From: Blastocystis hominis
Taxonomy: Eukaryota; Sar; Bigyra; Opalinata; Blastocystidae
Assembly (NCBI RefSeq): GCF_000151665.1
Contig: NW_013171838.1
Location: 447,001-511,000, forward strand
Reading direction: 5' to 3'
DNA: 64,000 bases
Shown: positions 6,901 through 17,007 of the stretch, piece by piece
Position numbering within the stretch: position 1 is the stretch's first letter
Layout: the number at the start of each line of letters is the position of its first letter
The notes under the pieces: generated by a model
The model's database searches: none
Seen by the model: only the letters and a program-made list of their open reading frames with translations
What the model was told of the DNA's origin: nothing
Program-made: the position numbers and the translations under genes

Positions 6901-9900
6901 TTATTGATTACGGTAAAACCGATCAGCAGATACACGTTCCCAATGAACGATAGTGGTTCATCGTTTTCGTCCTTCAATTCGTACACGATGCGATCAAGCA
7001 ATTCAGAACATGGTACCAACATGCGATTCTTGTAGAAGTAATTCTTGTACAAGCTGTCCATCGGGACATTCGCAAGCAGTGGTATCGTCTTGCTTTTCAC
7101 GATGTTGCAATACAGCTGTATGTTCGATAGACCGTTCGTGATATCGACAGGATACTCGGCAACCATCGGACCATAGTTGACATAGTAAGCACCATCGTTG
7201 AAAGGCATACGCCATGTATGCGATTGCGATCCTGAAGCGGGAACGATGGTTCCCAGGTTACCACTCAACGAGAACACGTAGTCTGCGTGAATGTAGTACC
7301 CATCTGACTCAGCTTTCCATCGTATGTTCAGTGCAGCCGAGTCAAAACACTGGTTCATGTGCCATATCATGTCAGCCTGTGTCAATCGTGATGGTATGGT
7401 CCACGTGAGTGTTTGAATGTCATCTGTGTACGTGATATCAGTCTCGGGGGAAGCACTGCTTCCCTCTTCGTCCAGTGTCATCATTCCGTACGGGAAGCGA
7501 ATCGTCGTGTTAGCCGTGTACGACTCAGATTGTTCCCAGTCAACGAAGGTATTCAATGATGGGTGAAGACCGACATACGTAACACGTGTCGGTTGTATGA
7601 ATTCGATCGACACAGCACGATCGGAATACGTACTACCTTTGATCATATTCGTCACATTCAGTCCATCGATGTTTGCCATCGCAAACTCGTAAGGTGATGT
7701 CAACTCGGGCATCCTGATGTAGTAATTGCGATAAAACTCGAAATAACAAGACAAATACACACCACCTGGTTCAGCGTATGGTCCAGGTGTAATCTTGAAA
7801 CATGGATTATCACAAAACAATATGAATCGTGGTTCTGTACCATTTCGACATCCCATTCGTACTCGACCACCATTATCTGCAATGACATATACCAAGTACC
7901 CTCCGAGAGATGCATCTACATATATCTTATTGATCACATTAGCGATCATATTCACGATATCAATAGCGCTATAATGACCTCGTTGGATTGTGAGAGGTCT
8001 TTCGCCATATCCACGTATTCCAAGTATAAAATTCGTCGTATCGATAAACACTTTCGTGTGATATATACTATCCTTGGAATACCAAGGTCCGATCGAAGAA
8101 CCATTCGATGACACCAAGTCACCTGTATTTTCCGATGTGATATGCAATTCCAATTCTGGTGCATAGTCCTTCGCAGTCCATGACATGCTTTCTCTATTGT
8201 CATTCACCGTCCACGCAATCGCATTCTGGTGAGATGGAGGTAGTTCCATAGCACTCGCATATCGAGCATTGAGCTCATTAAAACATGTGGTTGTAAGAGT
8301 ATTCATCTTGATCGGGGTAGACGTATCGTCCGTTATGTAGAATTCACCACTATCGAGTACTGAACCATCAGCTAGGCGCATCGTGTATGTCGCGAGAGGC
8401 TTTAGCAGGAACCGATTATCATTCGTACGCATTTTCCAGTCATACGCAATAAAGGTGTTTGATCCTATGTACGCATGACCACCAATACCTTGATCATTCG
8501 TCATATCAGGTGGTGAATCGCTTTCAGGGTTGAACGAAGTTTCCACTGGTCGTTCGATGCACAGATTGCGTACCGTTGATGCCAATTTGAACCATGGAGT
8601 CCAACCAAAACCATCGATCGTCGTGTCAACGCTGGATCGATCGAAATACCATCCGTCTGCTTGGACATTGAAGCGAACATGATCATCCTCGATCGTCATG
8701 GATGTGAGTGGTAGCACTTTCACCATTTCAGCACCGACAGCCTCGATGAACTCGGAGAACGTGTAGTAACTGACAGGCATTGTCAACATGTGCGATTCCC
8801 TGCTGTCAGTAACAACCACGTGATTACACGAGGAAGACAGGTAGTAGCGCTTCGGGTTATCCACTCCTTTCACCAAGATGTCCGATTCGAATCCGAGGAT
8901 CGACCTGATCTCTGGTGCATTCGTGAAATCAATCATGTAGAAGTGATCTACCGTGATGTGGAACGCATTCTCACCGCTATACACCAATTCGAACAGGGCA
9001 TCACTCGCATTCAGCTTTGCAATGATCGTTTCGATGTCGTATGCACCGCGTGGTATCGCGATCTCTTGAATCGTAGCGCCAGCATTGATTAACACCACTT
9101 GATCAGTCGGCACATTGTGCAACACGAAGTCCGTATACAACGATACAGACGAGATGTAGCACTGGTCGAACGAGAGAGGATTGTCCAGCTTCACTTCCTT
9201 CTTCGTGGTATTGCCGAACACTTCGATCATGGAGAACTGGTTTGCAGAGACAATCGATGAAGGCACTTCATCATACACATCATCAATCGTCAACTGGAGT
9301 TCGAATTCGCCGTTCAGTCGCATCATCTTGCCATCCATATCGCGGAACACGAACATCAATTGATCAAACCGAGTGATCATTGGTATGCACACGTCTTCCA
9401 CAGTTCGCACATAGTCAGCCGTTGGATCGTCAATGATCATCGTGGTGAGCAGGTTGTTGTTCTGGTTGGCAATCTTCAGGTCCGATGATCGCACGATCGT
9501 CGAGTAGACCTGGATCACTTGTCGATTTCGCGTGATATCAATCACGTTCGATCCACTGAACGAAGCAGGTAGAATGACCGTTCGTCCATCGAAGCCGAGG
9601 ATCTCACGAATGTCAGGTGCATCTGTGAAATCAATGGTGTGTGGGGACTGAATCCAGATACAACCGAACGACGAGGCGTTAGTAGATATGGAGAATGTGG
9701 TATCGGTCATGGTATTGAGCAAGGCAATGATCTCACTGATCGTGTAATAACCAGCAGGGATCGTTACCTTCTCGTTATTCGAATTCGTGACAATGATCGT
9801 CGTGTCCACATTGTTGAACATGACTTGGTTTGGTCGAAACAGGAGGGTCAAGGAAGTAATGTAAGGATCCTGATACTTGTACGGATTAATCCAGGTGAAC

Positions 9901-9944
9901 GTACCGTTGGTGGGTAAGCCTTGATTAAGCATGGAGTAGTGCAT
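6897..9944 (-). CDS. Large multi-repeat structural protein (fibre/penton-like)
   Basis: The frame is open from 10250, but its first ~100 codons translate the terminal repeat block. The ATG at 9944 is preferred, giving ~1015 aa. At least two clear and three or four weaker copies of one domain follow each other. The clearest signature is G-x-Y-[TD]-I-x-x-I-I-A-x-L-N, then DFT[DN]AP[DE]IR-x-ILGF, as in IDFTDAPDIREILGF near the N-terminus and IDFTNAPEIRSILGF further on. There are no membrane segments. I infer a repeated beta-domain fibre or penton-associated protein; similar GY/LGF texture is common in Polinton-group structural proteins. The gene is linked by ATGA to the small gene downstream. 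Confidence 0.7.
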   Translation of the reverse strand: MHYSMLNQGLPTNGTFTWINPYKYQDPYITSLTLLFRPNQVMFNNVDTTIIVTNSNNEKVTIPAGYYTISEIIALLNTMTDTTFSISTNASSFGCIWIQSPHTIDFTDAPDIREILGFDGRTVILPASFSGSNVIDITRNRQVIQVYSTIVRSSDLKIANQNNNLLTTMIIDDPTADYVRTVEDVCIPMITRFDQLMFVFRDMDGKMMRLNGEFELQLTIDDVYDEVPSSIVSANQFSMIEVFGNTTKKEVKLDNPLSFDQCYISSVSLYTDFVLHNVPTDQVVLINAGATIQEIAIPRGAYDIETIIAKLNASDALFELVYSGENAFHITVDHFYMIDFTNAPEIRSILGFESDILVKGVDNPKRYYLSSSCNHVVVTDSRESHMLTMPVSYYTFSEFIEAVGAEMVKVLPLTSMTIEDDHVRFNVQADGWYFDRSSVDTTIDGFGWTPWFKLASTVRNLCIERPVETSFNPESDSPPDMTNDQGIGGHAYIGSNTFIAYDWKMRTNDNRFLLKPLATYTMRLADGSVLDSGEFYITDDTSTPIKMNTLTTTCFNELNARYASAMELPPSHQNAIAWTVNDNRESMSWTAKDYAPELELHITSENTGDLVSSNGSSIGPWYSKDSIYHTKVFIDTTNFILGIRGYGERPLTIQRGHYSAIDIVNMIANVINKIYVDASLGGYLVYVIADNGGRVRMGCRNGTEPRFILFCDNPCFKITPGPYAEPGGVYLSCYFEFYRNYYIRMPELTSPYEFAMANIDGLNVTNMIKGSTYSDRAVSIEFIQPTRVTYVGLHPSLNTFVDWEQSESYTANTTIRFPYGMMTLDEEGSSASPETDITYTDDIQTLTWTIPSRLTQADMIWHMNQCFDSAALNIRWKAESDGYYIHADYVFSLSGNLGTIVPASGSQSHTWRMPFNDGAYYVNYGPMVAEYPVDITNGLSNIQLYCNIVKSKTIPLLANVPMDSLYKNYFYKNRMLVPCSELLDRIVYELKDENDEPLSFIGNVYLLIGFTVINK

Positions 9945-9961
9945 GGTGTTTCTCTCTTTAC

Positions 9962-9973
9962 GATAATATAAAG
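9962..9973 (-). promoter_or_regulatory. TATA-like element before the large structural gene
   Basis: Read on the minus strand this is TTTATATTATCG, about 20-30 bases upstream of the preferred ATG at 9944, between it and the terminal repeats. It is the only strong A/T run in this leader and may be the promoter of the minus-strand gene set. Confidence 0.35.
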
Positions 9974-9989
9974 GGCAGACAATTACCAC

Positions 9990-10250
9990 ATTGGCAGAAA
10001 ATGGTCGAAAAGGTTTTCGCGCCTTATGCGCCATGGTACTCGAGGTAGGCAATGGGCAGCAATGGTCGAAAAGGCAGCCAGGTAGGAAATGGTAGAAAGA
10101 TGGGTTCGCGCTTTTTGCGTCGTGGTCTCCGAGGTAGCCAGGTAGTAAATGGCAGAAAATGGTCGAAAAAGGAGGCCAGGTAGAAAAAAAAAGGCCAAGA
10201 ATAGAAATGGCAGAAAAAGGGCCGAAAATGGGTTCGCGTTTTTGCGTCAT
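9990..10250. repeat. Degenerate repeat block at the right end of the viral element
   Basis: About three diverged copies of a unit containing ATGGCAGAAAATGGTCGAAAA, GCCAGGTAG and GGGTTCGCG-TTTTTGCGTC. The pattern stops at about 10250, where composition changes to AT-rich host sequence. Terminal repeats are typical of this virus class. Whether an inverted copy exists cannot be seen because the left end is outside the window. Confidence 0.6.
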
Positions 10251-10629
10251 TTACTAACTAGTCATAGTCCTTTGAAGTGTATTTGAATGGTGAAATACAG
10301 CTATCGATAAACTTGCTGTGAGGGAATAGGGAGTAGATCACCCAAATTGCTAGGAAATCGAGAAATGGTATTTGTGCGAGTTCCTCGAACATACTTTAAA
10401 GGGAGGAAGAAGTCTGAATAGAATTCACAAAAAAGAAAATGCTATGAGCTGCAGCTATTTAGGTATTGTGGACAACACTGCTTCGTCTTCTATCACCTTT
10501 ACATTAAGCAAAGCTATAACAGAGTGCAAAAAAATAACATAAAAGTTGTAGAAGTTCGAAAAGAATAAGCACTTTCGGGGGTATTTTTGGTTTATTCAAT
10601 AAATAACTGGTTACCTTAGTTGTCGACAA
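10251..10629. other. AT-rich intergenic sequence between virus and MORN gene
   Basis: No frame or RNA gene is recognised. A TATA-like run with TCAATAAATAA lies ~25-45 bases before the next ATG. No target-site duplication can be identified without the other end of the element. Confidence 0.5.
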
Positions 10630-12090
10630 ATGTCATACACCTCAAGCACACTAAGCACTTCAAGTGAAATGGAACTGTTAGATATGTTAATGCAACATAC
10701 AATCCAGGAAAGAAGAAGTCTCTGTTGGGAATATAACTTTTCATTTATGTTTCCTGTTGTCTCCATGACCGAAAGCGATGGGATGTATATTATGCATGTT
10801 GGTTCTCCACATGAGGGATATTCCATCAAAACCTATTTAATGAATAATAAGATGCATGGAAAATCCTATTTATACTCGAATGAATCCCAGTTAGTGGCAG
10901 AACTGTATTTCGAAGAAGGTGAAGCGCAGGGTCCTTGTACACTCTATGACACTGATGGTATACTATTTTTTGAAGGATTCTTTAAAAACGGATTTCGGTC
11001 AGGGAAAGGAAAGGAATATGATTGGGAAGGGAATGTGATTTTTGAAGGGTACTTTGGTTTAGGAAAACGATTATATATTAATCCATTGCAAGAAATGAGC
11101 GGATTTTGGAAAGAATATGACGAGAATGGTAAATTGTTGAATATAAGCAAAAGAAATGAAGAAACTGGTGAAAAGGAAGGAATTTGCTATTATTATGACG
11201 ATAATGGAAACATAAGTCATATTGTTGAAGTTAAAGAAGGGGAAGAGATAGAATACAACGGTTATTGTAAAGTGTATGACGAACCTCATAAGGTATGGTA
11301 TGAAGGAATTGTTGAAAACGGCATTTGTCGTGGAGAAGGAAAAGAACTTGATGCTACTGGGACTTCTGTAATATATCAGGGATCTAGGATAGAAGGACAA
11401 CGTCAAGAAAGTAGTGCGTCTGATCAAAGTGGAGTAATGGATTATGAAGGAGAATGGATTGGTGACGACGAGAAAAAAGAGAAAAAAACTATTAATTGGT
11501 GGGCGGTCGTTCTTTGCATTGTTTTGATTGTGGTTTTGATTGTGGTTTCCTATGTTCTCCAGGAGGGGCTGGGTATTTTCGTTACTCTACTACTATTACA
11601 TGTTATGCTATTATATATGAAATTTTGGTTTGGCAAAATTCGGCGTAGACTCGATTATCTAATGGCAGACCTTTTGCATAGGCCAAAACTAGTATTCGGA
11701 GACAAGTGCTTTTGTTGGACTAAGGAATTTTATCCACCATTTCATGCAGAATTAATCGTAATTGGTCACGATAGTTTTAAAAAAGTGCAAACATTCGTAA
11801 TCAACGAATTGAACCAATTGGGAAACTTGTTTATCTGCGAAAATTCCTTTACTGAAAAAAAGAAAGATTTAGGATATGATGAATCGAAATCATTCCACAT
11901 ATTGAATTGTGAATCATTACATTACATTCAAATTGGTGAATATAGTTTTAGTGATTTTGGAGGAGACTTTGAATTGAAGAATCTACCGCAATTGAGGTCC
12001 ATTCAAATAGGTACAATTGGAAAAAAATCGTACAATTTTTGTTTTAGTTCATTTGTGATTCGAGGTATTGATATTATATTGAATATATGA
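10630..12090 (+). CDS. MORN-type repeat protein with membrane segments and LRR-like C-terminus
   Basis: A single-exon 486-aa frame. Residues ~75-280 contain repeated MORN-like units (for example YDTDGILFFEGFFKNG, YDWEGNVIFEGYF, WYEGIVENGICRGEGKE). Two hydrophobic segments follow at ~289-310 and ~314-331, then a basic RRR. Residues ~365-486 show repeats such as SLHYIQIGEYSF and QLRSIQIG, similar to BspA-like leucine-rich repeats. The topology suggests a membrane protein displaying the two repeat regions on opposite sides or in loops. The gene is AT-rich compared with the rest of the host region and has no introns. The frame stops inside the LRR region; related sequence continues downstream in broken form. 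Confidence 0.65.
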   Translation: MSYTSSTLSTSSEMELLDMLMQHTIQERRSLCWEYNFSFMFPVVSMTESDGMYIMHVGSPHEGYSIKTYLMNNKMHGKSYLYSNESQLVAELYFEEGEAQGPCTLYDTDGILFFEGFFKNGFRSGKGKEYDWEGNVIFEGYFGLGKRLYINPLQEMSGFWKEYDENGKLLNISKRNEETGEKEGICYYYDDNGNISHIVEVKEGEEIEYNGYCKVYDEPHKVWYEGIVENGICRGEGKELDATGTSVIYQGSRIEGQRQESSASDQSGVMDYEGEWIGDDEKKEKKTINWWAVVLCIVLIVVLIVVSYVLQEGLGIFVTLLLLHVMLLYMKFWFGKIRRRLDYLMADLLHRPKLVFGDKCFCWTKEFYPPFHAELIVIGHDSFKKVQTFVINELNQLGNLFICENSFTEKKKDLGYDESKSFHILNCESLHYIQIGEYSFSDFGGDFELKNLPQLRSIQIGTIGKKSYNFCFSSFVIRGIDIILNI

Positions 12091-12480
12091 AAAATTAGAC
12101 CTACCAAATCTACAATACATTTTTTTAGGTGATTGGGCATTCCATGTATCCTTATCAACAATAATCGAAAGTATTGAGTGAATTTGAATGTAATGATTGA
12201 TGTAGATCTTCCATCATTACAATCCATTCAACTCGGTTATGCTGCACTTTATGAAAGTGAAGAAAATTCATGTTTTTTAGTAATGCGAAGTATCAATGAA
12301 ATGTTTAGTAATAATTGAATGTAGATCTACCAAATCTAACAACAATAGTTTCCATAGAATCTAGTTTCTGTTCTCCTAAAACAGTGGTATTGGAAAGTAT
12401 TTCAAAATAGTGAATAATGATAGTATTTAGATATTCCAAATCTACAATATGTCAGGCTACCTAACTCATTCCAGGAAATT
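12091..12480 (+). pseudogene. Eroded LRR continuation of the MORN gene
   Basis: After the stop at 12090, translated fragments in shifting frames still show the repeat pattern: LPSLQSIQLGYAALYESEE near 12210-12260, LPNL-type segments near 12330 and 12440. Each is cut by stops or frame shifts. This implies that the gene once carried a longer LRR array, or that the region is made of decayed duplicates. Confidence 0.5.
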
Positions 12481-14455
12481 CGATCGAAACAAATTTCAAG
12501 TATTGTTTGATTGATTTGATTTGATTCATAGATGTTTCTTCGATTCTCGCTGATCTTGTCAAAATCAAGACTTAATTACAACATTGGATTTACACACGTC
12601 ATTCTATTGTAATGATTATTCAATGTTTACTTTGCTGTTTCAAACCCCTTACCATCATTCTCTGGTCATTGACTTAGGATTCAAATATCGATTGACTTTT
12701 TACTATCATCACAACCCAGATTGGTATGGCTAGCATGTCTCAAATCTTTGTGTGAACAATATTAAGAATGATATATAATGACTTATTAATAAATAATAAT
12801 AATACAAACCTAGACAATCGAGTATTGTTTAGTATTCAATGAAAAAATGCGCTACAGCTGACAACTCTTTATATTTTGAACGACTTAATAGAGATTATCT
12901 GTAAGATGAACTGGATTGTACTCGATATTATAATGGTTTCAATAATAGTTTAGCTGTAATAAGTGAGGGAGGGAGGATCATAAGACATAGCTTTTTAAGA
13001 ATATATTTGTGTTCTTGAATGAAAGAACCTGATTCTTATCACTAAAATAGGTTTATTAACATTAGAATAATCAACAAGTGAAAACCTAAATTGAAGGTAT
13101 AATATTTCCATTGATACTCTTTCAAAAAGAGCATAATATGAGTACAATTGGATGAAGTAATACAATCCAAATCACTGTTACACTTATGTTAGTAAGTGTT
13201 AGTCAACTTTCTTAAAGTACAATTTCACCGTAACTCTTTCCATAATTCTTGTTTATTCTGTTTTCAGCTCGTCACGTATATCAATTTACTCTCCTAAGGG
13301 TGAAAGAACATAGTATTTGTTGTTTCGCATCGGACCTCTTTGAAATACACACAAACATATCAATTTTTGTATCTATCATTGATGTAACCACAACTATACC
13401 TTCATTGCCTTTGGTCAATCCTCGTTTCTTCTACGCCAGACATTTTTTGATTGCTACTCTCTTCATTGAATAGATGTCATTTTCGTAGTTTTCCCTTCAC
13501 CGAAGCGGGTAAGCCAGAGCCACATTCCGGTGCTGCTATTCATTCTCCGTATTATCTCTGAAAGTGTATGCTGATCAAAGGATTGTCCTATTTTATTAAG
13601 CATTCATAATTGTTTGTGTTTCCGAAAAACACACGTATTATCTTTAATGCATCGCAATATCTATTGAAATCTGATGATCAATCTGCCAGTTTTATAACAC
13701 ATTGTTTTCACACTCCTTTCTTGCTCAATCTCCGCTTTCTACAATCTATAATCTCTTTCTTATGTTGCTATTTCCATGCTGCAAAAATCCACGAACCTTC
13801 TGGATTCATCCCATACTGATTTATTCCATATATATATATATATTCCTCCAGACTGCGTACCTTCATTACAAATATACTGATTTTCCTACGATCTGATGCT
13901 ACTATCAATTCTAAAACTATTGATACCTATTCAGAGTTGGCCTATCTATCCCATACCGTTTTCTCACTCATTTTCAAATCCTTTATTCACTCACTACTTG
14001 AAGAACCCCACCAATACCCTAAATACCTACCATCCCTTCCCAAACAAACAGAAAATCCAAACGCCTTCATCCGTCTATTCCTACTCATCCTAATAAATAC
14101 TCTAGTTCCACGAGCATCTTTCCTGTATACAACTTACCTCCATAAGCATCAACTTGTCTCTATCTCCCAATTCATTGCATTACCATCCATTTTTAAAACC
14201 CCATTTCAACCAATCTTACGAATTCCCATCTTTCGTCCAATTCTCAGATCCCACCTCAATCCTGCATTCTAGCCTTCTCCACCTCCTATCCTTACCAATT
14301 CCCTCTTCATTCACTCCACCCCTTCCATCTCTCCCATCCAATATCATTCCCACACACTCTAATTCCCACCCTCTTCTTCCCAAAACGTTTCTCACACAAA
14401 TTCTCTCTTCAACCTTCCGCAATGATTTCTTCTCTATCTCTTCCTTTCTATTAGA
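12481..14455. other. AT-rich gene-poor stretch; 13890-14450 strongly pyrimidine-rich on the plus strand
   Basis: I see no gene with conserved protein features here; the open frames are low-complexity. Around 13810-13900 there is a TA repeat (ATATATATATAT). From about 13890 to 14450 the plus strand is dominated by C and T, with short CTTCC/CATCC runs, up to the start of the next gene. Confidence 0.5.
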
Positions 14456-15940
14456 ATGGATGAAGATCCTAAAGTAAAGGAGGCTGAAGAATATAATGAA
14501 GCAGGAAATTGTGCTTTCAAGGACAAAGAGTATGAAAAAGCAATTCGCTTCTATGATTATGTACTATCGCTATACTCATCTTCACGATTCAGGCCATCGA
14601 ACTATTCCCCAAAGAACCTCGCTATTATTCAAATCGTTCAGCTGCCTATCTCGGTGCTGGAGATCGGTCCAGAGCTCTAGCTGATGCCGAGAAAACGGTC
14701 GATTTAAGTCCAACGTGGGCAAAAGGGTACTCCCGTAAAGCTTCTGTCTTTTTGCGTTTAAAGAAATACAAAGACTGCATCGAAACATGCAAAATTGGTA
14801 AATAGCACGCCCTCTCACTCTCACTCAAAGCTCTGTCCCTGGAGCCAACCAATGAGGCAGTCATACACATTTTAGAAGTTGTGGACAAGCTAACATCCGC
14901 AGACGTACCTTCTCTTCTCCCAACCTCCCTCTCTAGAAAAGCCAGGACTTCTCAGCCCTCGAACAGGCGGAAGCCATGTCGGACGACGATTCCGCGATCG
15001 AAAGTGGTCTCAGCCGCCTGCGCTCCATCCGCCAAGACAAGAAGCTGGAAGAGTTCTACTCCTCGATCAACAAGGACTTCAAGCCAGTGATCGACACGCA
15101 GAAAAACCGAAGCGTCTCGGACGACGGGATCATCCACATGACCGCCATCCAGCACGTGGAGCGTCTCTCCGGCAAAAACGCGTTCGTACTGCTCGCTCTT
15201 CCCGCTCGATCCTAGTGGAAAAACCTCAACCCGTACCGCGTGCTGATGCTCCCCGAAACGGCGTCGGACGAGGACATCCGCCAGCGCTATCTCAAGTTCT
15301 CCGCGATGCTGCACCCCGATAAATGCAGCCATCCCGGCGCGCGCGAGGCGTACGAAGCGGTCGTCGGCGCGTACACCAAGCTGAAAGTGAGGATTGGCGA
15401 GGCGAGCGAGGCGTAGGACCCGAAGCAGAAGGAAGACTGCGTGAAGCTGATCAAGGGCGCGACGAAGAGCGTGATCAAGAACCACCAGCGATTGATCAGC
15501 AAGGGAATGAATCCGGACGCGCTGCCTAATGTAATGGAAGCGCAGCGAGTGAATTGTAGGAGGAAGACGCGATCGAGGAGGAGATCATGCGGGTGTTCGC
15601 GCAGAACGAGCAGCGGCGAAGGAAGATGGAGCAGTACTATCAGCTGTACGAGCGGAGAGACAAAGAACGCGTGGGGAAACGGGGAAACTGTGAGTGAGAT
15701 TTAGCTCGAAGAGAAGCGACAGAAGACGCTGCAGGATATTAAGGAGCATAGGGAATGGATGAACGGAATGGAGGAGCGCGTGAACACGTGGAGGCAGCAC
15801 CAGGAGAAGATGAAACGACGTAAACCGGACATTAATATGGATATGTTGACCGGAGAGACCGATGCGGATAAACGGAAGAAAAAGAATGAGAGAGACGCGG
15901 CCATTGCGTTAGGAGAGGAATATAAGCTTAATTGGAGATG
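14456..15940 (+). CDS. TPR co-chaperone joined to a DNAJC8-like J-domain protein
   Basis: Exons from ATG 14456 encode TPR units (EYNEAGNCAFKDKEYEKAI; YYSNRSAAYLGAGDRSRAL; AKGYSRKASVFLRLKKYKD) and, after a phase-matched 32-nt intron, a DNAJC8-like region with a J domain (NPYRVLMLP, LHPDKC with the HPD motif) and a charged C-terminal helix. Introns: 14561-14592, 14798-14830, 14905-14936, 15186-15215, 15387-15416, 15531-15559, 15671-15704. There is no encoded stop before the TGTTTGTT element at 15944. Cleavage after TG at 15940 plus A would create TGA. DNAJC8-type proteins act in splicing, TPR-J proteins with Hsp70/Hsp90. A second gene starting at an internal ATG (14975) is possible, but no 3' signal separates the halves. 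Confidence 0.65.
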
Positions 15941-15943
15941 CTC

Positions 15944-15951
15944 TGTTTGTT
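15944..15951 (+). terminator. TGTTTGTT 3'-end element
   Basis: Known in Blastocystis to sit a few bases after the polyadenylation site. Here it follows an open frame ending in TG, so the added A would complete TGA. The element overlaps the start region of the next gene (ATG 15958), which shows how tightly genes are packed. Confidence 0.7.
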
Positions 15952-15957
15952 TTTATA

Positions 15958-16921
15958 ATGTATTTTGAAGTGTGGTTGGCTGTCGTGGTAGGGATTTTGC
16001 CAGTGCTCCTACTGCTTTCGCGACTGTTCAAGCAACAAAAAAAGGAATTCTCTGTTGTCTGGGTGATCGGTGCAAGTTCTGGTATAGGAAAAGGTAATTC
16101 GCAGTGCAAATCTACATGAAAGAATAGAACTCGCGATCGAATTTGCGTCGCAGGGAAAGAATGTGATTTTAAGTTCGCGTAGTTTCCAGAAACTGGAAGC
16201 TGTACGTGATGAATTGGTAGCCAAATCAGGAAGAGACGTGTCTTGCTTCCCCGTTCTGCCTGTGGATATCGAAAAAGACGAATCATTTAAAAATGTCGTT
16301 TCTGTTGTGCTTCACAAACTCAGTCATCTCTAGGATGCGCTGCAACTCTTCGGATTTATCGACATTGTGGTAGTCAGTAGCGGACTTGGAATCCGTGCTT
16401 TCAACGATGAAGTCACTCCCGAAATCGAGAAGAAAATGATGCAAACGAACTTTCTCGGTCCCATCTTGCTTGTCAAGGAAGTCCTCCCTTCGATGCGGTC
16501 TCGGCACTCCGGATCCATCGTTTTCATCAGCAGTGTCCAGGGATTCCTCTCCGTCCCAGCACGATCGAGCTATGCAGCCGCCAAGCACGCTCTTCAAGGT
16601 TACTGCGAGAGCCTTCGTGCGGAGGAGAGCGAAAACGGAATCAACGTTCTGGTGGTCTCCCCTGCCTATGTGAAGACCAATCACAGCATGAACTCGATCC
16701 GCGGAGATGGCTCCTTGTACAATAAAATGGATAGCACGACGAGCAAAGGAATGGACCCAAGAGTACTGGCAAAGAAGATTTGTCGTTCCATCAGTAGGAG
16801 GGAAGGAATATTGATTGTCGCTCCACTTTATATGAAGTTGGTAATTGTGCTGCAATACATTTTCCCTTCGATCGTTGCGAAAATGATGATACGGAAGGCT
16901 CGGAAAGCTCGTAGTGGTTGA
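15958..16921 (+). CDS. Membrane-anchored short-chain dehydrogenase/reductase (DHRS7-like)
   Basis: Two introns (16094-16127 and 16304-16333) are removed to give ~300 aa. An N-terminal hydrophobic anchor (WLAVVVGILPVLLLL) precedes the Rossmann motif GASSGIGK. The catalytic pattern is present: the ISSVQG serine strand, then SYAAAKHAL (Tyr-x3-Lys). A C-terminal hydrophobic stretch (LVIVLQYIFPSIV) and basic tail follow. The fold and arrangement resemble DHRS7/11-beta-HSD-type SDRs of the endoplasmic reticulum that reduce carbonyl groups on steroids, retinoids or lipids with NADPH. The substrate cannot be told from sequence. The encoded TGA is at 16919. Confidence 0.8.
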
Positions 16922-17007
16922 TTTCTTGCTCGATTGTTTTCTTGTGAATAAGCACGATTTAGAGGAGGCTCCGAACGTCGTTTTGCGAAGTTGTCATAGA
17001 TTTCTTA

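Larger units (their letters stand above)
1..10250. mobile_element. Integrated Polinton/Maverick- or adintovirus-like DNA virus (left end outside window)
   Basis: Seen: a run of intron-free frames in which an A32-type packaging ATPase and an adenovirus-type cysteine protease lie side by side with several large structural-type proteins, ending in a degenerate repeat block at about 9990-10250. Plus-strand genes converge on minus-strand genes at about 2327-2418. None of these genes has the TGTTTGTT element or the ~30-nt introns of the host genes to the right. Known: the ATPase/adenain-like protease pair plus jelly-roll capsid proteins defines the Polinton, adintovirus, virophage and Polinton-like virus group. 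Inferred: this is an endogenous copy or provirus. The DNA polymerase, integrase and most of the major capsid gene would lie to the left of position 1. Two frame breaks suggest decay. Confidence 0.82.

Noticed and set aside
9945-10250. N-terminal ~100 codons of the large viral frame
   Set aside because: They translate the terminal repeat block; the ATG at 9944 begins the conserved-looking protein and has a TATA-like element upstream.
13249-14477. Several 60-110-codon plus-strand frames
   Set aside because: Composition is Ser/Phe/Pro/Ile-rich from the pyrimidine-rich strand; no motif, no splice pattern, no 3' element.
14952-15485. 177-aa minus-strand frame opposite the J-domain gene
   Set aside because: Shadow of GC-rich coding exons; the plus strand shows TPR and J-domain motifs.
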